Shown here in pieces: positions 1 to 6,572 of a stretch of DNA of 8,057 nucleotides. This DNA is from Bacteroidota bacterium. GTDB taxonomy: Bacteria; Bacteroidota; Ignavibacteria; Palsa-1295. The notes beneath the pieces were generated by a model. The model did no database searches, was not told the origin of the DNA, and saw only the letters and a list, made by a program, of their open reading frames with translations. The position numbers and the translations under genes are program-made. The stretch spans positions 1 through 8,057 of the forward strand of contig JANYDV010000065.1 in the NCBI GenBank assembly GCA_025363505.1. The letters are read 5' to 3'. Each line of letters opens with the position of its first letter. The stretch's first letter is position 1.

Positions 1-678
1 GGTGCTGATATTGGCTACGAAGGTAACGGAATGATACCGAATACTGCTCGGATGAATAAACTCTACCCCAAAGGTTGGACAAAAGGATATATTGTCAGTC
101 AAGGTATCGGGCAGGGTGAGATTGGGGTAACACCGATGCAACAAGCGGCTTATGCAGCAACGTGGGCAAATCATGGAACGTGGGTACAGCCTCACGCTGC
201 TCGGGCTATCTTCAATCCGAAGACCGGAAAATGGGAAGATTTTGTACCAAAACGACGCAAAGTTGCGATAGCTGATACGATTATTGAGATTGTTCGGAAT
301 GCGATGTGGGGTGTTGTTCATGAAGGAGGAGGTACAGCTCATACTGCCGAAACTCCGGGGGAGCATGATTGCAAGATCGCCGGAAAAACAGGTACCGCAC
401 AGAACCCACATGGCAAAGATCACGCATGGTTTATTTGCTTTGCGCCATTCGACAAACCCAAGATTGCCATGTGTGTTATGGTCGAAAATGCAGGATTCGG
501 AGGGTCGATTTCGGCACCTATTGCCAGAAAGCTCATTAAGTATTATCTTTTCCACGACAGAGAAGACCCGCTTCCGAGCATGCTTCCGAACACGCCCGAA
601 TATGATAAATGGCGTCAAGAACGATATTCGTCAAAACCCAAACCGAAATTTAATCAGGACCTAAAGAAACCTGATTAA
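1..678 (+). CDS. mrdA: Penicillin-binding protein 2 (class B transpeptidase), C-terminal part
   Basis: This gene is cut by the left edge; the reading frame is open from base 1 and 225 codons remain before TAA. Class B PBPs are membrane-anchored D,D-transpeptidases that cross-link peptidoglycan in the periplasm; PBP2 works with RodA in cell elongation. The third catalytic motif KTGTAQ is at 385-402. Upstream, at about 106-150, is the SQGIGQGEIGVTPMQQA block typical of the PBP2 transpeptidase fold, and after KTG comes HAWFICFAPFDKPKIAM, the usual strand of the domain. The SxxK and SxN motifs lie outside the window. The protein ends in a charged, proline- and lysine-rich tail of about 40 residues after the transpeptidase domain. 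FtsI is the alternative class B enzyme, but the SQGIGQGEIGVTP wording fits PBP2 better. The next gene follows after 62 bases. Confidence 0.88.
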   Translation, partial: GADIGYEGNGMIPNTARMNKLYPKGWTKGYIVSQGIGQGEIGVTPMQQAAYAATWANHGTWVQPHAARAIFNPKTGKWEDFVPKRRKVAIADTIIEIVRNAMWGVVHEGGGTAHTAETPGEHDCKIAGKTGTAQNPHGKDHAWFICFAPFDKPKIAMCVMVENAGFGGSISAPIARKLIKYYLFHDREDPLPSMLPNTPEYDKWRQERYSSKPKPKFNQDLKKPD

Positions 679-683
679 CTAAT

Positions 684-715
684 ATTGTGACAGCTTGATA
701 GTTTTCGTATCTTAG
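684..715 (+). promoter_or_regulatory. Possible Bacteroidota-type promoter for the YifB/ComM gene
   Basis: ATTG (684-687), a 20-base spacer and TATCTTAG (708-715) match the Bacteroidota vegetative promoter pattern TTTG-N19/20-TAnnTTTG with one mismatch in each element. It lies 25 bases before the ATG at 741. Just before the ATG is a perfect inverted repeat ATAGG-CA-CCTAT (727-738), whose two-base centre suits a DNA-level protein site rather than an RNA hairpin. There is no Shine-Dalgarno sequence. Such matches arise easily by chance in AT-rich gaps, so this is only a candidate. Confidence 0.25.
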
Positions 716-740
716 TAGTATTAAATATAGGCACCTATTA

Positions 741-2321
741 ATGTTTTCACGCTGCTACTCTGCCACGACACAAGGAATCGAAGCATATACCGTTGAGATC
801 GAGTGTCATATCGAAAATATGTCACCAAGTTTTGCGATGGTCGGCTTGCCCGACTCGGCTGTTCGCGAAAGCAAAGAACGCGTGATGGCTGCGATGAAAA
901 ACTCCGGTCTCCCATTTGATTTTTCCAAACGCATCACCATTAATCTTGCTCCTGCCGATATTCGCAAAGAAGGCAGTGCCTTTGATTTGCCGATTGCACT
1001 TGGGTTGCTTGCTTCGACCGGTGGTATTGACCCCGACACCCTCCAACAATATCTGTTGCTCGGAGAGCTTGCGCTCGATGGTGCTGTCAGACCAATTCAC
1101 GGCGCATTGAATGTGGCTCTTCATGCACGAGCAATCAGAAAGGAACTTCCGAATCTTAAAGGGATTATTCTTCCGTTAGAAAATGCACGCGAAGCCGCAT
1201 TGGTACCGGAGCTTGAAGTCTATGGCGTCTCTAATCTTCGCGAAGCTGTTGGCTTTTTGAATGGTACTGCTGTCGTCGAGCGAAGCGTTGTTGATATTAA
1301 AAGTCTCTTTCGAGATCATGTCGATCAAACATTGCTTGACTTTGCTGATGTCAAAGGACAAGAAACCGTCAAGCGAGCGCTCGAAGTTGCCGCAGCCGGT
1401 GGTCATAATGTGATTATGATCGGCTCGCCGGGCTCGGGCAAGAGTATGTTGGCGAAGCGTTTTCCATCGGTGATGCCACCATTGACTTTTGATGAAGCTT
1501 TAGAGACCACGAAAATCCATTCGGTCTCGGGTATTCTTCCGGCGGGTGTGCCGATGCTCACCCAACGACCGTTTCGTTCGCCACATCATACGATCTCCGA
1601 CGCAGCTCTTGTCGGTGGCGGAATGAGTAATATTCGTCCGGGCGAAATATCACTTGCTCATCATGGAGTTTTATTTCTCGATGAGCTTCCTGAGTTTCAG
1701 CGTAATGTTCTCGAAGTATTGCGCCAGCCGCTTGAAGATGGCAAAGTAACAATCTCACGAGTAAAACTCACTGTTGAGTATCCAGCGAATTTTATGATGC
1801 TCTGCGCGATGAACCCTTGCCCTTGCGGTAATTTTGGTTCTTCGTTGCATCAGTGTACTTGCAGCGAAGTGATGCGTTCGCGATATATGAGTAAAATATC
1901 GGGTCCGTTGCTTGATCGGATTGATATTCATATCGAAGTGCCGAGTGTGAAGATCGAGGAATTACAAAAAAAGGTATCGGGCGAAGCTTCGAAAAGTATT
2001 CGCGAACGAGTGTTGCAAGGGCGCGAAGTGCAGCGTGAGCGATATGAAACCCATAATCTTAAAAACCCGAAGCAGAAGATATATAAAAATGCCGATCTTA
2101 GCCCGATGCTCATTCAGCAATATTGTGAAATAGGCGAAGCCGGTAATGAACTGCTCAAGAAAGCGATGACAAGAATGGGGCACTCGGCAAGAGCCTATGA
2201 CAGGATACTCAAAGTAGCGAGAACAATAGCTGATCTTGGCGGAAGCGCAAACATAGAAATCCCACATCTGTCCGAGGCAATACAATATCGCAGTCTCGAT
2301 AGACAGTTCTGGAATGCATAA
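741..2321 (+). CDS. comM: YifB/ComM-family Mg-chelatase-like AAA+ ATPase
   Basis: This 526-residue protein is full length for the family, which usually has about 500-510 residues. ComM is a hexameric helicase that promotes branch migration when incoming DNA is recombined during natural transformation; in non-competent bacteria its role is less clear. The N-terminal ChlI-type domain spans about residues 15-140 (FAMVGLPDSAVRESKERV, INLAPADIRKEGSAFDLPIA). The AAA+ core carries Walker A GSPGSGKS (228-235), Walker B LFLDE (311-315), RPFRSPHHTISDAALVGGG and LDRIDIHIEV (391-400). Four cysteines in CxC...CxC form (C360, C362, C372, C374) match the characteristic cysteine cluster of this family. A C-terminal Mg_chelatase_C domain follows (RMGHSARAYDRILKVARTIADL, about 468-490). 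The ATG at 741 gives the expected family N-terminus (MFSRCYSATTQGIEA). Nothing appears broken. The name ComM is by family; competence itself cannot be inferred. Confidence 0.95.
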   Translation: MFSRCYSATTQGIEAYTVEIECHIENMSPSFAMVGLPDSAVRESKERVMAAMKNSGLPFDFSKRITINLAPADIRKEGSAFDLPIALGLLASTGGIDPDTLQQYLLLGELALDGAVRPIHGALNVALHARAIRKELPNLKGIILPLENAREAALVPELEVYGVSNLREAVGFLNGTAVVERSVVDIKSLFRDHVDQTLLDFADVKGQETVKRALEVAAAGGHNVIMIGSPGSGKSMLAKRFPSVMPPLTFDEALETTKIHSVSGILPAGVPMLTQRPFRSPHHTISDAALVGGGMSNIRPGEISLAHHGVLFLDELPEFQRNVLEVLRQPLEDGKVTISRVKLTVEYPANFMMLCAMNPCPCGNFGSSLHQCTCSEVMRSRYMSKISGPLLDRIDIHIEVPSVKIEELQKKVSGEASKSIRERVLQGREVQRERYETHNLKNPKQKIYKNADLSPMLIQQYCEIGEAGNELLKKAMTRMGHSARAYDRILKVARTIADLGGSANIEIPHLSEAIQYRSLDRQFWNA

Positions 2322-2424
2322 ATAATTTCCTGCTTCTGAATCCGCTTTGTATGGGAACCGTATATCTTGTTAACAAGGTTTAGAACGCGCACTGAGCGCA
2401 AGAAAAAGCACTGAGGGTATCGTT
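2322..2424. other. Gap between comM and tRNA-Ala
   Basis: The gap contains no supported gene. It holds a perfect 12-base palindrome CTTGTTAACAAG at 2366-2377, a small GCGC-ACTGA-GCGC inverted repeat at 2387-2399, and the direct repeat GCACTGAG at 2389-2396 and 2408-2415. The promoter of tRNA-Ala should lie here, but I see no convincing match: TATCGTTG (2419-2426) resembles a -7 element but runs into the mature tRNA and so is too close. No clear terminator for comM is visible. Confidence 0.4.
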
Positions 2425-2497
2425 GGGGCTGTAGCTCATCTGGTAGAGCGTTTGGATGGCATTCAAAAGGTGAGGGGTTCGAGTCCCCTCAGCTCCA
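2425..2497 (+). tRNA. tRNA-Ala, anticodon GGC
   Basis: This 73-base cloverleaf decodes GCC/GCU alanine codons. The acceptor stem GGGGCTG (2425-2431) pairs with CAGCTCC (2490-2496) and includes the G3-U70 wobble, the hallmark by which alanyl-tRNA synthetase recognises tRNA-Ala. The D-arm is GCTC/GAGC. The anticodon stem TTTGG/TCAAA encloses loop ATGGCAT, with the anticodon GGC at 2458-2460. The variable loop is AGGTG, and the T-arm is AGGGG-TTCGAGT-CCCCT. The discriminator is A73 (2497). The 3' CCA is not encoded (CAA follows), so it must be added by a nucleotidyltransferase. A hairpin terminator starts immediately downstream. Confidence 0.97.
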
Positions 2498-2498
2498 C

Positions 2499-2536
2499 AA
2501 AAAACCTGTCGATCATTGAGATCAACAGGTTTTTTT
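2499..2536 (+). terminator. Intrinsic terminator of tRNA-Ala
   Basis: The left arm AAAAAACCTGT (2499-2509) pairs with ACAGGTTTTTT (from 2525). The stem continues inward as GATC/GATC (2511-2514 with 2520-2523) across one C-A mismatch, around loop ATTGA. It ends in a run of seven T (2530-2536). The A-tract facing the T-tract could also let it work from the opposite strand. It closes the tRNA-Ala unit two bases after the mature 3' end. Confidence 0.88.
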
Positions 2537-2583
2537 ATTGGCTATACTGAACTTCCCACAGGGAAAAACAGTTATATGCCCGC

Positions 2584-2591
2584 TACTTTTA
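2584..2591 (+). promoter_or_regulatory. Possible -7 promoter element of tRNA-Asp
   Basis: TACTTTTA matches the Bacteroidota -7 consensus TAnnTTTG in all but the last base and lies 11 bases before the tRNA, a sensible distance for a short leader. No TTTG-like -33 element is visible about 20 bases upstream. A separate promoter is expected because the upstream tRNA is closed by its own terminator. Confidence 0.3.
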
Positions 2592-2602
2592 TAAGTGCGG
2601 AT

Positions 2603-2676
2603 GGAGCGGTAGTTCAGCTGGTTAGAACGCCTGCCTGTCACGTAGGAGGTCGCGGGTTCGAGTCCCGTCCGCTCCG
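2603..2676 (+). tRNA. tRNA-Asp, anticodon GTC
   Basis: This 74-base cloverleaf decodes GAC/GAU aspartate codons. The acceptor stem GGAGCGG (2603-2609) pairs fully with CCGCTCC (2669-2675). The D-arm is GTTC/GAAC. The anticodon stem CCTGC/GTAGG (one G-U pair) encloses loop CTGTCAC with the anticodon GTC at 2637-2639. The variable loop is AGGTC and the T-arm is GCGGG-TTCGAGT-CCCGT. The discriminator is G73, as expected for tRNA-Asp. The CCA end is not encoded (CAC follows). Confidence 0.97.
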
Positions 2677-2682
2677 CACATT

Positions 2683-2718
2683 AAGCCGAGGCTCCTTCAT
2701 GGTGACCTCGGCTTTTCT
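2683..2718 (+). terminator. Intrinsic terminator of tRNA-Asp
   Basis: A perfect 9-base-pair stem, AAGCCGAGG (2683-2691) with CCTCGGCTT (2706-2714), encloses a 14-base loop and ends in TTTTCT. It begins seven bases after the mature tRNA-Asp end. The GC-rich stem and short T-run are typical of Rho-independent termination. Confidence 0.85.
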
Positions 2719-2723
2719 ATTGT

Positions 2724-2753
2724 TGTGTGATACTCTTAGAGTATGAATATAAA
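2724..2753 (+). promoter_or_regulatory. Possible promoter with inverted repeat in the spacer
   Basis: TTGTGT (2724-2729), an 18-base spacer and TATAAA (2748-2753) resemble a sigma70-type promoter. A perfect inverted repeat ATACTCT-T-AGAGTAT (2730-2744) fills most of the spacer, an arrangement that could be an operator. A start site near 2760 would leave a leader of about 45 bases before the ATG at 2804. The sequence is AT-rich and the elements could be chance; the inverted repeat itself is directly visible. Confidence 0.3.
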
Positions 2754-2803
2754 ATAATGTCTCGAAAGGGAACATCTGCCACACTGCCACGTTATCTTCT
2801 ATT

Positions 2804-3433
2804 ATGAAAAAAGCTTACCTTACGTTTTTTACTATGACCGCACTCTTTGCAGTGACGGTCTTTACATTGGTCTCGGTTAATTCTTGTGCAACGCTCAATG
2901 CACTTGCAGGGCTGACCCGAGCGGAGTTCAAACTACAAGATGCGGTTAATGTCCGACTGATGGGTGTTGATTTGGCAAACAAGCACTCGATAAAAGACTT
3001 CAGTATCGTTGATGGGATTAGTCTCTTCAGGGCTTTTAATAGTGGCACAATGCCGCTCACATTTACGCTTAACGTTGCGGCGCGTAACCCAAACAAGCAC
3101 GACCCCAATACCAGCCTTTCGGCTATCTCACTGGCGGAGTTTCCGTGGCGGATGCTCATTGATGGTCGCGAGACCATCACCGGTGGTATCGGCTCGGCAG
3201 TGGCTTTGCCCGACGGCGGACAAACAACGGTCATTCCGTTACAGGTATCGGTTGATCTTAAAAAATTCTTTGCCGATAAAGGGTATGATGACATTGCAAA
3301 TCTCGCACTGGCTATCAGCGGACAAGGCGCAGCGAAGTTAGCACTTAAGGCAACACCTAAACTTTCGACCCCAATCGGCAATATGACTTATCCGCACGAA
3401 CTCACTATCGTCAGCACACAATTTACCAACTAA
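2804..3433 (+). CDS. Probable LEA14-like (WHy-type) lipoprotein
   Basis: This 209-residue protein begins with a lipoprotein signal peptide: MKK, a hydrophobic stretch at about residues 4-25, then VNSC with the likely lipidated Cys28. The mature part resembles the water-stress/LEA14 (LEA type 2) beta-sandwich. It has a FTLNVAARNPN block (the conserved xNPN turn), then FPWRMLIDGRETITGG, then TVIPLQVSVDLKKFF, in the order usual for this fold. Bacterial LEA14-like lipoproteins are membrane-tethered and often linked to desiccation or envelope stress, but the precise job is unknown. The ATG at 2804 is needed for the signal peptide; no Shine-Dalgarno precedes it. Its stop is 3 bases before the cmk start, so the two are probably co-transcribed. 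The fold assignment is by motif memory; the lipoprotein call is firmer than the function. Confidence 0.8.
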   Translation: MKKAYLTFFTMTALFAVTVFTLVSVNSCATLNALAGLTRAEFKLQDAVNVRLMGVDLANKHSIKDFSIVDGISLFRAFNSGTMPLTFTLNVAARNPNKHDPNTSLSAISLAEFPWRMLIDGRETITGGIGSAVALPDGGQTTVIPLQVSVDLKKFFADKGYDDIANLALAISGQGAAKLALKATPKLSTPIGNMTYPHELTIVSTQFTN

Positions 3434-3436
3434 GCC

Positions 3437-4099
3437 TTGCGACTCAACGGCATCATCATTGCAATAGACGGACCAACTGCCGCCGGCAAGAGCACGACAG
3501 CACGCGAAGTAGCGCGTCAACTTGGTTATCGTCATCTCAATACCGGTGCAATGTATCGTGCGCTTGCGCTTTATTGTTTGCAGTGGGGTGTGAAGGACAG
3601 TAGCGATAAACAAATTCCGGAATTGCTCGAGCGTGTATATATTGATGTAGATGAATCGGCTGAAGTAATGCTCGAAGGAGAAAATGTCGCCAAGCTTTTG
3701 AGCGCACCCGAAGTGGCACAACTGGCAAGTGCACTCTCGACCCGTAGTGATGTTCGCACCAAACTCGTGGCGATGCAGCAAGAAATTTGCAGAGACGGCG
3801 GCTTTGTGCTTGATGGTCGTGATATTGCAACGGTGGTGTTTCCTGATGCCGAACTGAAAATATTTTTAGTTGCAGATGAAAAAATACGTGCCGAGCGCCG
3901 CCTAAAAGAACTTGCACAACAAGAAATCGAAGTAGAACTCCAAACCCTCGAACAAGAAATAATAGAACGCGACAAACGCGACACCGAACGCACCAACAGC
4001 CCCCTAAAAAAAGCAGATGGTGCGATTGAGATTGATACATCAGGTCTTACTATTGATGATCAGGTGGAGAGGATAGTGGAGTTGGTGAAGAGGATTTAA
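3437..4099 (+). CDS. cmk: Cytidylate kinase
   Basis: This enzyme phosphorylates CMP and dCMP with ATP to the diphosphates, in cytoplasmic pyrimidine nucleotide supply. The 220 residues are close to the usual 220-230. Visible motifs are the P-loop GPTAAGKST (12-20), NTGAMYRALAL (35-45), DGRDIATVVFP (126-136, the CMP-binding GRD), and the lid with RDKRDTER (178-185) and SPL (188-190), followed by GAIEIDTSGL (195-204). The start is a TTG at 3437, placing the P-loop at the normal distance; no ATG or GTG lies between the upstream stop and the P-loop. There is no Shine-Dalgarno sequence, so translation may be coupled to the gene ending 3 bases upstream. The stretch 3895-4015 is unusually A/C-rich compared with the rest of the gene. 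Confidence 0.96.
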   Translation: MRLNGIIIAIDGPTAAGKSTTAREVARQLGYRHLNTGAMYRALALYCLQWGVKDSSDKQIPELLERVYIDVDESAEVMLEGENVAKLLSAPEVAQLASALSTRSDVRTKLVAMQQEICRDGGFVLDGRDIATVVFPDAELKIFLVADEKIRAERRLKELAQQEIEVELQTLEQEIIERDKRDTERTNSPLKKADGAIEIDTSGLTIDDQVERIVELVKRI

Positions 4100-4125
4100 T
4101 TACTTTTAACGTTGTCTAGACTGGT

Positions 4126-4491
4126 ATGAAATTTAACAAACTCATCCCCAATATATTTTATATCGATATTCAGATCGGATTACATCTGTTTGTTGAGTGT
4201 CTTGAATTTACAATCGGCTATGATGATTTGAAATCGGAGAATCCCCTTTGTGTTATTGAAAAGGATACTCTTGGGATATTTTTGATTCAAAGTAAGGAGT
4301 TTGCCGAGAAAGATCGCCCCGAACTACGACTACATACTGATACTATCGAAGAAGTTCATTATCGAGTGCAATCGAAATTTCCCCAGCTACTCCATCCAAA
4401 TTTGAATAGTATTACATTAAGACCTTGGGGCGCAAAGGAATTTGCTTTGAGAGATGCGTCGGGTGTGTGTGTGATTATCCAGCAATGGTGA
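4126..4491 (+). CDS. VOC-family (glyoxalase/bleomycin-resistance fold) small protein
   Basis: This 121-residue protein has the length of a single VOC unit. VOC proteins are made of paired beta-alpha-beta-beta-beta modules, and their roles range from isomerases and dioxygenases to antibiotic binding. The C-terminal segment LRPWGAKEFALRDASGVCVI (residues 98-117) is close to the usual VOC ending (PWGxxEFxxxDPxGN). The N-terminal part, with IPNIFYIDIQIGLHLFVECL, resembles the paired half-module (residues 7-26). The usual first metal-ligand position is not obviously a histidine, so metal-dependent catalysis is uncertain and a binding role is possible. It starts 26 bases after cmk and may share its transcript; 64 bases separate it from ispH. 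No specific substrate can be named. Confidence 0.85.
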   Translation: MKFNKLIPNIFYIDIQIGLHLFVECLEFTIGYDDLKSENPLCVIEKDTLGIFLIQSKEFAEKDRPELRLHTDTIEEVHYRVQSKFPQLLHPNLNSITLRPWGAKEFALRDASGVCVIIQQW

Positions 4492-4555
4492 GAACCCTTG
4501 CTAAAAGCAGGCGCATCATGCCGAACGAGCTATTGGCAGTAAGTGTTTTATAGTT

Positions 4556-5497
4556 ATGCAAGTAACAGTCGATAAAAATTCTGGTTTCTGTTGGGGGGTT
4601 GTTCGGGCGGTTGACTTTGCCGAGGAGGAGTTGTCGCATCACGATACGCTCTATGTCTTGGGCGATATCATCCATAATCCCGTGGAGATCGAGCGGTTGG
4701 GCAACAAAGGCTTGGCAACGATCAAGCATAGCGATTTCGAGAAAATCGCTGCTGATAACAAAGCAAATCATACCCATACAAAAATTCTCATTCGTGCTCA
4801 CGGCGAGCCTCCTTCGACCTATCAAAAACTCAAAGAGCTTGGTTTAGAAATCATTGACGCGACGTGCCCCGTTGTCACAAAAGTACAAGAGCGAATAAAA
4901 AAGTTTTACGATAAAGGCTATCAAGTAGTGATCTTCGGTAAAAAAGATCATGCTGAGGTGATTGGGTTACGTGGCGTTGTCAATGACGAAGCCATTGTGG
5001 TGAAGTCGGTCAAGGAAGCACTCGAAATGGTCACGCTTGAAAAACCGACGGTATTGTTTTCGCAAACGACGATGGATAAGCCGACATTTTATGCAATTCG
5101 TGACGAGCTAAAAAAACGCATTGCTGATTTTGTCGTTGCAGAGATGGAAGAAGATGCAGTAGAATTTCATGCAAAAGATACCATCTGCGGACAAGTATCC
5201 GGTCGTGAAAAGAAACTGATAGAGTTTGCAAAAAGCAATGATGTGATGATCTTTGTTGCAGGCAAGACAAGCTCGAACGGTAAAGTGCTTTTTGATATTT
5301 CGACAATTGCAAACCCAAATACATTTTTTATCGAGACTGAAAGCGAACTTGATCCGCTATGGTTTAAGAATGCAACTACCGTCGGCATCACCGGAGCCAC
5401 GAGCACACCGATGTGGCTGATGGACCGAGTGAAAGATACCATTTATCGAATGTGTGGCGAACCTGAGAAGGCAGACCTCTTGCCTGTGCTCAGTTGA
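4556..5497 (+). CDS. ispH: 4-Hydroxy-3-methylbut-2-enyl diphosphate reductase
   Basis: IspH catalyses the last step of the MEP pathway, reducing HMBPP to isopentenyl and dimethylallyl diphosphate with a [4Fe-4S] cluster in the cytoplasm. The 313 residues match the family length. The three cluster cysteines are C12 (SGFCWGV), C104 (DATCPVV) and C211 (DTICGQVSGRE). Substrate-binding residues are visible at H40 (DIIHNPVE), H82 (RAHGEP), and H132 and E134 (DHAEVIG), with the SQTT block at 169-172 and SSNGKVLF near 240. The third cysteine context and SSNGKVLF match what I recall of Bacteroidota-type IspH rather than the proteobacterial DICYAT form. The ATG at 4556 gives a normal N-terminus and lacks a Shine-Dalgarno. 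Its stop overlaps the next gene by 4 bases. Its presence implies isoprenoids are made by the MEP route. Confidence 0.97.
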   Translation: MQVTVDKNSGFCWGVVRAVDFAEEELSHHDTLYVLGDIIHNPVEIERLGNKGLATIKHSDFEKIAADNKANHTHTKILIRAHGEPPSTYQKLKELGLEIIDATCPVVTKVQERIKKFYDKGYQVVIFGKKDHAEVIGLRGVVNDEAIVVKSVKEALEMVTLEKPTVLFSQTTMDKPTFYAIRDELKKRIADFVVAEMEEDAVEFHAKDTICGQVSGREKKLIEFAKSNDVMIFVAGKTSSNGKVLFDISTIANPNTFFIETESELDPLWFKNATTVGITGATSTPMWLMDRVKDTIYRMCGEPEKADLLPVLS

Positions 5498-6567
5498 GCA
5501 GTCTCGTTTTCTCAGCAGAGTATCTGCTCGAACTTTCCTCAAAACCTCTTGATCCGCTAGAGATGATCGCTGGCTTCGTCCCTCCGAAGCATTTTGAAGC
5601 TGCGACTTTTGATAATTACATTCCTGATACAACTTATCCTTCGCAAGCAAATGCACTGCAAGAGGTGCTGAAGTTTATTACGTCGCTTCAAGATAATCAA
5701 CAAGGCTCAAATGGATTTTTTAAGAAATATTTTAATGCAAATGCCAGTCAGGGTTCGGGTATTTATCTTGATGGTGGTTTTGGCATAGGGAAGACACATC
5801 TTTTGGCATCGGCATTTCATCAATTCGATGGGACGAAAGTATTTCTCTCGTTTCAAGAGTTGATGTTTTTAGTTGGCTTGCAAACATTGAAGGGAGTGGT
5901 TGTATCATTACAGGAGACAAAGCTGTTGGTGATCGACGAGCTTGAACTTGATGACCCGGCAAATACACGCATTACCACAAATTTATTATCCCAACTTTTT
6001 GATTCAGGTGTTTCGATCCTCACAAGCTCGAACACACCACCGGGTGCGCTCGGTGACGGGAAATTTTCAGTCGAAGATTTTCGGCGTGAGCTTGGATCGT
6101 TGACCGATCGATTTACTTCGATCAAAATTGATGGCGAGGATTACCGAACGCTTCATCATATCGGCGAAGGCACGAGTTCGACTTGGACTTCAAGCGAATC
6201 TGAATTACATTCACTTTTTGATTCGCCTTTTCTTGATGATAAGCGAGTGATTGATTCCGATTTTATGCAGTTCCTTGATGTACTTTCGAAAGTCCATCCG
6301 ATGAGAATCAGAAGTGTCTTGCCAAAGATTGATGCGCTGGTGCTGAGGGATGTCAGTACTATTACACACCCTCATGCGGCGCTGCGGTTTGTCTATTGTA
6401 TCGATAAAGCCTACGATAATAATATATTAGTAATGGCGAGTTCATCTGTCGAGCCTAAAGATCTCTGGCATCAGTCTTATTTTACCGGCGGAGACACCAA
6501 AAAATATCTCAGAACAATTTCTCGTCTTAAGGAAATGACCCATTCGGGCTATCAGCAATTAAAATAA
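5494..6567 (+). CDS. zapE: AFG1/ZapE-family P-loop ATPase
   Basis: AFG1-family ATPases include ZapE, which acts on the FtsZ ring in proteobacteria, and mitochondrial Afg1, linked to respiratory-complex turnover. This 357-residue protein has Walker A GGFGIGKT (94-101), Walker B LLVIDE (144-149) followed by LELDDP, a sensor-like TSSNTPPG (177-184), and DRF (205-207) and GEDYR (224-228). Near the N-terminus is VPPKHFEAATFDNYIPDTTY followed by PSQANAL; near the C-terminus are VHPM, GGDTKKYLRTISRL. This wording, notably IYLDGGFGIGKTHLL and IDELELDDP, recalls the actinobacterial branch rather than E. coli ZapE. The start is a TTG within TTGA, overlapping the ispH stop; starting at Met24 would remove part of the conserved N-terminal block. 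Coupling to ispH is likely. The cellular role is inferred only from the family. Confidence 0.88.
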   Translation: MSSLVFSAEYLLELSSKPLDPLEMIAGFVPPKHFEAATFDNYIPDTTYPSQANALQEVLKFITSLQDNQQGSNGFFKKYFNANASQGSGIYLDGGFGIGKTHLLASAFHQFDGTKVFLSFQELMFLVGLQTLKGVVVSLQETKLLVIDELELDDPANTRITTNLLSQLFDSGVSILTSSNTPPGALGDGKFSVEDFRRELGSLTDRFTSIKIDGEDYRTLHHIGEGTSSTWTSSESELHSLFDSPFLDDKRVIDSDFMQFLDVLSKVHPMRIRSVLPKIDALVLRDVSTITHPHAALRFVYCIDKAYDNNILVMASSSVEPKDLWHQSYFTGGDTKKYLRTISRLKEMTHSGYQQLK

Positions 6568-6572
6568 AGTTA

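Noticed and set aside
2389..2415. Direct repeat GCACTGAG as an attachment site next to a tRNA
   Set aside because: The repeat is only 8 bases, lies upstream rather than at the tRNA 3' end, and no integrase or foreign DNA is present.
2419..2426. TATCGTTG as a promoter -7 element for tRNA-Ala
   Set aside because: It overlaps the first bases of the mature tRNA, so transcription would start inside the gene.
2553..2565. TTCCC-ACA-GGGAA hairpin between the two tRNAs
   Set aside because: It is a short stem with a three-base loop and no T-run, in a gap already closed by a strong terminator; no function can be supported.
2516..2746. Open reading frame of 76 codons on the + strand
   Set aside because: It runs through tRNA-Asp and both flanking hairpins and has no recognisable protein features.
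2815..3381. Open reading frame of 188 codons on the - strand
   Set aside because: It lies opposite the lipoprotein gene, whose signal peptide and NPN motif mark the + strand as the real frame; the antisense translation shows no domain.
3537..4040. Long antisense frames opposite cmk (167 and 141 codons)
   Set aside because: cmk motifs are unambiguous on the + strand, and the antisense translations are low-complexity and arginine-, serine- or histidine-rich, as expected for shadows.
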